A stretch of DNA of 24,570 nucleotides from contig CAYOTO010000048.1 of the NCBI GenBank assembly GCA_964406945.1, positions 1-24,570 of the forward strand, given 5' to 3'. This stretch comes from UBA2266 sp964406945 (GTDB lineage Bacteria; Planctomycetota; Phycisphaerae; Sedimentisphaerales; Anaerobacaceae). Below, one piece after another: positions 15,094 through 21,237 of the stretch. The translations under genes and the position numbers were made by a program. The notes beneath the pieces are model-generated. The model did not search any database. It had not been told where the DNA came from and worked only from the letters and a program-made list of their open reading frames with translations. The number at the start of each line of letters is the position of its first letter. Within the stretch, counting starts at the first letter, position 1.

Positions 15094-15308
15094 TTGGCCT
15101 GTCTTTAGCAGAGCCAGGGAAAGCCTTTGCTGCGGGTGCGACGAGGCTGTTGGGACTCTAAGCAAATTCCGCCGCGGATTAAGGGAATTGCCTATATACA
15201 CGATTGCTGGGGCGCATTAGCCTCAGGAGTGTAGAATTACTTTTCGGCAGTAGCGGCGCGGTGGAACGGCGTGTGTTCGAGGCGGCCAGCGAGGCCAGAA
15301 AGGGGGTC

Positions 15309-17276
15309 ATGATGAACTCTCAACATTTTCTTCTGAACGGATTTGTGTGTTTTGTAATTCTTGTTTTGCCTGCTGCGGCGGCGGAGTGTCCGGATTGTCC
15401 CGGCGATCTCAACGGGGACGGTCGCGTGGACTTCCGCGATCTGTCCATAATGACGCAGAACTGGCTTGCGGAATGTTCGCAGCCGACCAGTCTGCCCCTG
15501 CTCCAGGTCATTGAGCCGGGCATTACGGAGGACCAACTAGGCAAGCTTGCCGAACACTTAGGCTTGAATCCCGAGCTTGTGGGATTCGAAGACGGGGCAG
15601 CGATCTTTGTCGATCCGATGAATCTGCAGAGCGTACCGACGCTTCCGGTCGAAGACGAGGAATTGATTCGAGAGCTCCGAGAAGGCAGTGAAGTTGAACC
15701 GGGGGGGCAGTTGCAGTTCGAGAGGCTCAACAGAGATGCGCTTGCGGGTATCAAGCCCCTGCCGGCTGAAGAAGTACTCGATGAGGTTCTGATCGGGCTG
15801 AATCGGGCCGGTGTGGAACTCGGCCAGGCCGAGGCACAGACAGACCATACATTATTCGAAATGGTCGATACGGAGGGTAAACTGCTGTTGCCGGCGGTTC
15901 AACTGGATACGCGCATAAACTTCCAGATGTATGCCTCGGGTGTTCCGATTGTAGGACCGGGGTCCCAGGTGAGTTTGACCGTCGATCCGCAGGGCCAGGC
16001 GACGCACATGGCGATGGCGAATCGCTCTGTCAGTCCGGCGGATGAGGTCGGATTAATGACCCCGGACGAGGCGGCCGCGAAGGCATCCGCGGCTCTTGGC
16101 GGTCGATTTCTTCCCGAAGGCGATATAAAGCTGGTATACTACGCACCGCCTTTGTCGAAGACGAAGGTTCAATTGCTGGTGCCGCACTACGACATCGGCG
16201 GCATTCTTTACGGTGAAGAGGGCCAGCAGGCCAACAAGCTGCGAAAGCTGGTTCCGGCTACGACGGACCGGCGGGTCGTACCTCAGGTGGATCTCTCGGC
16301 GGTCGCGAGAGGCAATCTGGTCCAGGCCGAAGCGGATGTCGCGGGCGGTGCACCGCCCTATCAGTTCGAGTGGTTCTCGTCTTCCGCGCCGCCGAACACA
16401 ATTCCACAAGGTCAGTCACAGACTGAATACAATGCCTTTCCTAGAGAGCAGGCGGGCGAGGAAGTTGTGACGGTAAAGGTCACGGATGAGAACGGTATTG
16501 TTGTCGAGGCCAGCGCGGTACTTCAGATCGGCTTTGTTCAGCTTCAGCAGCCGGCAGGCGGCGTAACAATACTGAAAGGGGGCGTTAGAGATTTTGGCGT
16601 GGAACGCGCGGTCTCGGATTTGTGCGCCGCGAATCAGGCGGGTTTCATTTCGAGGTTTCTGGCCGATAACGTGGAGATGCGTTTCAACTGGACGGGCACT
16701 TCGGCATGGGAGCAGGACTTCAAGCAGCCTCCTGCCGGGACGGACACCACGTACGTTGACAACGCCGATATCGTGTTCTACTGCGGTCATGGCTACGGCG
16801 GCGGATTCACCTTTGAAAGCGAATTCGACGACAAATACCTGACGTACTCGAATGCAGCAGGCGCGTGGGGCAATCTCGATCTGGAGTGGCTGTCACTTCT
16901 GTCGTGTCAGGTTTTGAAGGATACTTATGACGGGAAGAAATGGTGGACGCGATGGGGGCCGGCATTTGACGGGCTTCATCTGCTGACGGGTTTCCAGACC
17001 AACGCGTATGACTGGCCGAACTTCGGGCCTCGGTACGCAGACTGGATGCTCGGCCGAAATCTTGGCTTCACCAACATCAAGCTTCCGGTCCGTTGTGCGT
17101 GGTTCATGGCCAAAAAGCAGGAGCAGCCAAGTTCCGTGCAGGCGGTCGTAATGGGAGTGGTCGGGCCGGGCAATGTGCTGGGCGGCTATAACGATTACTT
17201 CTGGGGCAAAGGACCGGTCAGCGCGGACCTGCGCGGCAGCAACATCAAGGCCTACTGGCGGCTCGTCTATCAGTAG
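15309..17276 (+). CDS. Exported dockerin-like/DUF6345-type protein with a caspase-like His-Cys pair
   Basis: A 655-residue protein. A signal peptide (1-25, ending LPAAAA) is followed at once by a dockerin-like EF-hand, GDLNGDGRVDFRDL (32-45), with D33, N35, D37, D41 and D44 as calcium ligands; this arrangement is a planctomycete hallmark. Residues about 60-320 are of unknown fold; about 328-407 form a PKD/Ig-like domain (GGAPPYQFEWF, EEVVTVKVTDENG). The C-terminal domain resembles DUF6345: a hydrophobic strand leading to His494-Gly495 (ADIVFYCGHGYGGGF) and a second leading to Cys533 (WLSLLSCQVL), the layout of clan CD cysteine peptidases. Starts at 15309 or 15312 both fit the AGGGGG at 15301; the longer open frame from 15204 would bury the signal peptide. 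A strong terminator follows 23 bases after the stop. Confidence 0.7.
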   Translation: MMNSQHFLLNGFVCFVILVLPAAAAECPDCPGDLNGDGRVDFRDLSIMTQNWLAECSQPTSLPLLQVIEPGITEDQLGKLAEHLGLNPELVGFEDGAAIFVDPMNLQSVPTLPVEDEELIRELREGSEVEPGGQLQFERLNRDALAGIKPLPAEEVLDEVLIGLNRAGVELGQAEAQTDHTLFEMVDTEGKLLLPAVQLDTRINFQMYASGVPIVGPGSQVSLTVDPQGQATHMAMANRSVSPADEVGLMTPDEAAAKASAALGGRFLPEGDIKLVYYAPPLSKTKVQLLVPHYDIGGILYGEEGQQANKLRKLVPATTDRRVVPQVDLSAVARGNLVQAEADVAGGAPPYQFEWFSSSAPPNTIPQGQSQTEYNAFPREQAGEEVVTVKVTDENGIVVEASAVLQIGFVQLQQPAGGVTILKGGVRDFGVERAVSDLCAANQAGFISRFLADNVEMRFNWTGTSAWEQDFKQPPAGTDTTYVDNADIVFYCGHGYGGGFTFESEFDDKYLTYSNAAGAWGNLDLEWLSLLSCQVLKDTYDGKKWWTRWGPAFDGLHLLTGFQTNAYDWPNFGPRYADWMLGRNLGFTNIKLPVRCAWFMAKKQEQPSSVQAVVMGVVGPGNVLGGYNDYFWGKGPVSADLRGSNIKAYWRLVYQ

Positions 17277-17298
17277 TCCTTACGCCACACAAGGAAAT

Positions 17299-17340
17299 GG
17301 GGATTTGCCCGACTCCTCTGGCCGGGCAAATCCCTTTTTT
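17299..17340 (+). terminator. Strong intrinsic terminator
   Basis: GGGATTTGCCCG (17300-17311) pairs with CGGGCAAATCCC (17323-17334), a 12-bp stem with an 11-base loop, followed directly by six T (17335-17340). This is a textbook rho-independent terminator and isolates the DUF6345-type gene from the peroxide cluster. Confidence 0.92.
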
Positions 17341-17425
17341 CAACAACTGGACCCGCCTCAGACGCGAGTACTGCCTAAGAAAAAAGTTTTTCTCAATTTT
17401 CTCAGATAATTACTTGAACCCTCCA

Positions 17426-17455
17426 TTGCCCGCACAGTACACTACTACCTAGTAT
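17426..17455 (+). promoter_or_regulatory. Possible housekeeping promoter of the perR-type gene
   Basis: TTGCCC (17426-17431) and TAGTAT (17450-17455) match the -35 and -10 consensus at four of six positions each, with an 18-base spacer. The distance to the GTG start is about 28 bases. Weak by sequence, but the position after a strong terminator requires a promoter near here. Confidence 0.3.
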
Positions 17456-17483
17456 AAGTTCCGATTTAGGAGAATATGAATAA

Positions 17484-17933
17484 GTGCCCGTTCCGAACGT
17501 GGAAATTGATGCCCGGATGCAGCATTTCATCGAGGTTTGCCGCAAACGCGGCCTGAAGGCGACACACCAGCGTATGGAGGTTTTCCGCGAGTTGGCGGCA
17601 AACGAAGGTCATCCGGACGCCGAAACCGTATTTGAAAGCGTCCACAAGCGAATTCCGGCAATTTCGCTCGATACGGTGTACAGGACTCTTGCGATGCTCG
17701 AAGAAAACGGATTGGTCAGGAGAGTAGCTGTCGCCGGCAAGGCCCGCTATGACGCCGAAACAAGGCAACACCATCACTTCGTTTGCAGCGAATGCGGAGT
17801 GGTCTACGATTTCTACAGCGATGTTCTGGATGCAGTTAGTGTGCCGCAATCGGCCGACGAGCTGGGACATATAGAATCCTGCCACATCCAGGTCCGCGGC
17901 ATCTGCAATGACTGCTATCGTTCCAAAGGGTAA
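17484..17933 (+). CDS. perR: Fur-family regulator, PerR type
   Basis: A 149-residue metal-dependent repressor that probably senses hydrogen peroxide through iron-catalysed oxidation of its own histidines. The winged-helix DNA-binding domain (about 12-85) has the recognition region SLDTVYRTLAML (61-72). The structural zinc site is C101/C104 and C141/C144. Candidate regulatory metal ligands are H43, D90, the HHH at 96-98 and D109; an Asp at the last position, in GVVYDF, is characteristic of PerR, where Fur usually has Glu. GTG 17484 is taken as start: a TAA lies immediately upstream in frame and AGGAG is at 17468-17472. The neighbours (catalase, peroxiredoxin, bacterioferritin) fit a PerR regulon. 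Fur-like specificity cannot be excluded. Confidence 0.85.
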   Translation: MPVPNVEIDARMQHFIEVCRKRGLKATHQRMEVFRELAANEGHPDAETVFESVHKRIPAISLDTVYRTLAMLEENGLVRRVAVAGKARYDAETRQHHHFVCSECGVVYDFYSDVLDAVSVPQSADELGHIESCHIQVRGICNDCYRSKG

Positions 17934-17970
17934 TGTCGAAAAAGCTCTTTTTTTAGCTTGCAATAAGAAG

Positions 17971-17981
17971 AATTACTAATT
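17971..17981 (+). promoter_or_regulatory. Candidate operator between perR and katA
   Basis: AATTACTAATT is a perfect 5-1-5 palindrome in an AT-rich spacer, 27 bases before the catalase start. AT-rich palindromes of this sort are what Fur/PerR proteins bind, although it does not match the Bacillus Per box fully. Nothing similar was found before the peroxiredoxin or bacterioferritin genes. Confidence 0.25.
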
Positions 17982-18008
17982 AGGACTATCTGGTAAAGGA
18001 GAAAACTC

Positions 18009-19520
18009 GTGGCAAAGAACAAGGAAAAGCTCACGCTTGCATCGGGCGCACCGGTTGCCGATGACCAGAACACAGTAACTGCCGGTCCAAAAGGCCCTGC
18101 TCTTATGCAGGACGTGCATCTCATGGAGAAACTCGCCCATTTCAACCGCGAGCGAATTCCGGAACGCGTGGTGCACGCCAAAGGCGCAGGCGCCTACGGC
18201 GTGTTCCAGTGCACTGCTGACATGAGCAAGTACACGCGTGCCGCGTTTCTCTCCGATGTAGGCAGGAAGACCGAAGTTCTTGTGAGATTTTCAACCGTTG
18301 GCGGGGAAAAGGGTTCGGCGGATGCGGCCCGCGATCCGCGCGGTTTCGCCGTCAAGTTCTATACCGAGCAGGGCAACTATGACATGACCGGCAACAACAC
18401 GCCCGTCTTCTTCATTCGCGATCCGCTGAAGTTTCCGGATTTCATTCACACTCAGAAGCGAGACCCGGCCACCAATGCGCCCAATGCGGACATGTTCTGG
18501 GATTTTCTTTCGCTCACACCGGAATCGCTTCACCAGGTCACTATTCTGTTCAGCGACCGCGGTACGCCCAGGACCTACCGGCACATGAACGGATACAGCA
18601 GCCACACCTTCAAATGGATCAATGCTAAGAACGAGTGCTACTGGGTTCAGTACCACTTCAAGACCGAACAGGGGATTGAGAACCTGGCGCGAGAAGAGGC
18701 GTGCAAACTGGCCGGGGAAAACCCCGATCACGCCACCCTCGACCTCCATGAGTCGATAGCCAGGGGCGACTACCCGTCATGGCGCGTTTGCGTGCAAATC
18801 ATGCCGGCCGCCGAGGCCAAGAATTATCGGTGGAACATCTTCGATATCACGAAGGTGTGGCCCCATGGGGACTACCCGCTGATCGAGATCGGGCGGATGA
18901 CGCTTAATCGCAACCCGCAGAACTATTTCGCCGAAGTGGAGCAGGCGGCCTTCAGTCCGGGCAATTTCGTGCCGGGAATTGCGGCTTCTCACGACAAGAT
19001 GCTCCAGGCGCGCATCGTTTCCTACCACGATGCTCATCTCTACCGCCTGGGCCCGAACTACCAGCTTCTGTCGGTCAACGCCCCGAAAGCTTGCAAGGCC
19101 GCCAATTACCAGCGAGACGGATATATGCGACTCGACGAAAACGGCGGCGGCGCGCCTAACTACTGGCCTAACTCAATGGGCGGCCCGACTCCCGACCCGG
19201 ATTCTGCAGAACCTCCAATCGAACTGGACGGCCTTGCGGACAGGCATCCCCAAGAACTGAGCGATGAAGATTTTGTCCAGCCCGGCGAACTGTACCGGAA
19301 GGTTATGACCGATATGGACAGAGACCATTTGATCGGCAATATTGTCGCGCATCTGGGCAATGCCCAGAAGCGAATACAGCTTCGCCAGACGGCTTTGTTT
19401 TATAAGGTTGACGCCGATTACGGGCTGCGAGTAGCCGCCGGACTGAAACTGAATCCCAAGGAGGTTGAGAAACTGGCAGCCATGTCGCAGCAGGAAAGAG
19501 TAAAGGCAACGTCGGCGTGA
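18009..19520 (+). CDS. katA: Monofunctional heme catalase
   Basis: A 503-residue small-subunit catalase converting hydrogen peroxide to water and oxygen in the cytoplasm. The active-site His56 lies in RVVHAKGAGAYG, the distal Asn in GNNTPVFF (128-135), and the proximal heme-ligand Tyr339 in RIVSYHDAHLYRLG (335-348). Length and motif order match the clade of small NADPH-binding catalases. GTG 18009 is chosen for AGGAG (17997-18001) seven bases ahead and the family-like N-terminus. It follows the regulator by 75 bases and precedes the peroxiredoxin by 58, so peroxide control through the PerR-type gene is likely. Confidence 0.96.
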   Translation: MAKNKEKLTLASGAPVADDQNTVTAGPKGPALMQDVHLMEKLAHFNRERIPERVVHAKGAGAYGVFQCTADMSKYTRAAFLSDVGRKTEVLVRFSTVGGEKGSADAARDPRGFAVKFYTEQGNYDMTGNNTPVFFIRDPLKFPDFIHTQKRDPATNAPNADMFWDFLSLTPESLHQVTILFSDRGTPRTYRHMNGYSSHTFKWINAKNECYWVQYHFKTEQGIENLAREEACKLAGENPDHATLDLHESIARGDYPSWRVCVQIMPAAEAKNYRWNIFDITKVWPHGDYPLIEIGRMTLNRNPQNYFAEVEQAAFSPGNFVPGIAASHDKMLQARIVSYHDAHLYRLGPNYQLLSVNAPKACKAANYQRDGYMRLDENGGGAPNYWPNSMGGPTPDPDSAEPPIELDGLADRHPQELSDEDFVQPGELYRKVMTDMDRDHLIGNIVAHLGNAQKRIQLRQTALFYKVDADYGLRVAAGLKLNPKEVEKLAAMSQQERVKATSA

Positions 19521-19578
19521 AACACCGCGATTTGGGAATTGAAAACTCATGAACCACTGTAGTTGAGAAGGAGAAAAA

Positions 19579-20256
19579 ATGTGCACCGACAATCGAATGC
19601 CGTTAATCGGCGAAAAAGCCCCCTCTTTCAAGGCGGAGACCACCCAGGGTCCCATCAACTTCCCGGAGGATTTCAAAGACAAATGGGTCGTTTTCTTCTC
19701 GCACCCGGCCGACTTCACGCCGGTCTGCACGACGGAGTTCATGACGTTCGCATCCATGGAGCCCGAATTCGAGAAGCTTAACTGCAAGCTGATCGGACTG
19801 TCGATCGACAGCACCTACAGCCACATTGCGTGGCTGCGGACGATCAAGGAGAAGATCGAATACAACGGAATGAAGGACGTCGAGGTGAATTTCCCCGTCA
19901 TCAGCGATCTGACGATGGAGGTCTCTAAGGCATTCGGCATGCTCCAGCCCGCCGCCAGCAGCACACAGGCCGTGCGTGCGGTCTTTATTATGGACCCAAA
20001 GGCTATCGTCAGGGCAATTCTGTACTATCCGCTGAGCAACGGCCGAAACGTGGACGAGGTCATGAGGCTGCTGGTCGCAATGCAGCACAGCGACGAGCAC
20101 GGCATAGCAACGCCCGCCAACTGGCGTATCGGCGATGATGTCATTGTGCCGCCGCCCGGCTCCTGCGGCACCGCCAAGGAACGCGTCGAAAAATCTGACA
20201 AGAAACTGAAATGCCTCGATTGGTTCATGTGCCTCAAGGAATGCCCGCATGGCTGA
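19579..20256 (+). CDS. Peroxiredoxin, archaeal/Prx6 type
   Basis: A 225-residue thiol peroxidase that reduces hydrogen peroxide and alkyl hydroperoxides. The peroxidatic Cys50 sits in FTPVCTTEF. The C-terminal extension carries three Cys (212, 218, 222) in CLDWFMCLKEC; archaeal members use a pair spaced six residues apart, as 212 and 218 are here, for resolving the oxidised Cys50. Length is typical of the long Prx6-like AhpC/TSA group rather than classical AhpC. ATG 19579 follows AAGGAG (19568-19573) by five bases. It lies between catalase and bacterioferritin in the same orientation, so it belongs to the peroxide-stress unit. Confidence 0.93.
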   Translation: MCTDNRMPLIGEKAPSFKAETTQGPINFPEDFKDKWVVFFSHPADFTPVCTTEFMTFASMEPEFEKLNCKLIGLSIDSTYSHIAWLRTIKEKIEYNGMKDVEVNFPVISDLTMEVSKAFGMLQPAASSTQAVRAVFIMDPKAIVRAILYYPLSNGRNVDEVMRLLVAMQHSDEHGIATPANWRIGDDVIVPPPGSCGTAKERVEKSDKKLKCLDWFMCLKECPHG

Positions 20257-20335
20257 AAGTGAGCCTGCAGAGTCATCGCAGGCGCCGCCGCCCATGAACT
20301 ATGGGGGCAGGAAACACGCGATGACTGAGATCTAA
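20249..20335 (+). CDS. Possible 28-residue peptide overlapping the peroxiredoxin end
   Basis: ATG 20249 overlaps the last eight bases of the peroxiredoxin gene in another frame and opens a 28-codon frame (MAESEPAESSQAPPPMNYGG and so on) stopping at 20333-20335. The overlap would allow translational coupling. The peptide is polar and Pro-rich, with no recognised family. The same stretch can also form RNA hairpins, so the reading frame may be accidental. Confidence 0.25.
   Translation: MAESEPAESSQAPPPMNYGGRKHAMTEI
20264..20326 (+). promoter_or_regulatory. Structured RNA candidate between peroxiredoxin and bacterioferritin
   Basis: AGTCATCGC (20271-20279) and GCGATGACT (20318-20326) are perfect inverted copies enclosing a second hairpin, CCCAT (20291-20295) with ATGGG (20301-20305). 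A competing hairpin, GCCTGC (20264-20269) with GCAGGC (20278-20283), shares bases with the outer stem, so the two cannot form together. This could be an attenuator, an RNA processing site or an mRNA stability element. The remaining bases to 20520 show no clear promoter. Confidence 0.35.
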
Positions 20336-20520
20336 GGGATTGCCCTATGGATTACAGGGGATTTTCCTATAGACGTTGAACACCGGGCGGACTATTGTTC
20401 TTTGGTGGGCTGTTTCAAATTGGGCCAAACCGGCCTTAGTCTCAACTGAACCGGTACATCGAGATGGCAGAAAAAGCCGAAAAGAAGCAAAGCAGGCAAG
20501 TAATTTCAGGAGATTGCACA

Positions 20521-21060
20521 ATGGCGGCACAGGAGAAGAGTTATAAAGAGAAGGTTTTAGCGGTTCTGAACCAGGCGCGTGCGATGGAACTGCAGGCGAT
20601 TTCGCAGTATATGAATCAGCATTACGTCATCGACGACATGGACTACGGCGAGCTGGCGGGCAATATCAAGCTCATCGCGATTGACGAGATGCGCCACGCC
20701 GAGGACCTCGCCGAGCGGATAAAGGAACTCGGCGGCGACCCGACCACCGATCTGGCGGATAAGGTGGTTCGCGAGCAGTCGGTGGAAAAGGCCTTCGCGT
20801 TCGACGTCAATCTCGAAGACGATACTATCGTGAGATACAACGAGTTTCTGAAGGTCTGCCGCGAGGCCGGCGACAGCACGAGCGGCAAGCTTTTCGAGAG
20901 GTTGATCGACGAGGAGCAGGAACATCTCAATTACTTCGACGATATCTCCGAACATATCAATTCGCTGGGCAATGCATATCTGGCGAGAATCGCAGGGACT
21001 CCCTCGTCGACCGGCGCGGGCATGAAGGGTTTCGTCACTACCGGTGGCGGCGAGGCCTGA
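20521..21060 (+). CDS. bfr: Bacterioferritin-type iron storage protein
   Basis: A 179-residue four-helix ferritin that oxidises and stores iron, limiting Fenton chemistry. Likely di-iron ligands are E23 (AMELQAISQY), E56 and H59 (DEMRHAE), E108 (RYNEFL), and E132 and H135 (EEQEHLNYF). M57 within DEMRH is at the position that binds heme in bacterioferritins. ATG 20521 is chosen for AGGAG (20507-20511) nine bases ahead; an in-frame ATG at 20464 would add a Lys-rich 19-residue leader with no ribosome site. About twenty C-terminal residues (Gly/Thr-rich) extend past the usual helix. It ends the perR-katA-prx-bfr cluster. Confidence 0.88.
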   Translation: MAAQEKSYKEKVLAVLNQARAMELQAISQYMNQHYVIDDMDYGELAGNIKLIAIDEMRHAEDLAERIKELGGDPTTDLADKVVREQSVEKAFAFDVNLEDDTIVRYNEFLKVCREAGDSTSGKLFERLIDEEQEHLNYFDDISEHINSLGNAYLARIAGTPSSTGAGMKGFVTTGGGEA

Positions 21061-21116
21061 TCCAAAGATAATCACGCCGGAACGGTATCCGATAAGCGTA
21101 ATTGGGCGGGCCGCGA

Positions 21117-21224
21117 ATGATAGACACGTTAAAGGAGGTTCACAACGCTTATTGGTTAGGTACTCTCGGCGACCTGCCGGGACGAATATCGAGAAAGCTG
21201 CGCAGCAAATCAGGAGGTAAATAA
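21117..21224 (+). CDS. Possible 35-residue protein before the ATP-grasp fusion
   Basis: ATG 21117 opens a 35-codon frame reading MIDTLKEVHNAYWLGTLGDL and a basic end (SRKLRSKSGGK), stopping at TAA 21222-21224, 13 bases before the next gene. No ribosome site is seen ahead of it. The stretch contains two very good Shine-Dalgarno-like strings, AAAGGAGG (21131-21138) and AGGAGG (21212-21217), neither well placed for a visible start; the second is 20 bases before ATG 21238. The composition, amphipathic and then basic, could be a real small protein or a precursor peptide, but there is no family support. Confidence 0.3.
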   Translation: MIDTLKEVHNAYWLGTLGDLPGRISRKLRSKSGGK

Positions 21225-21237
21225 ACCAGAGGTTGGA

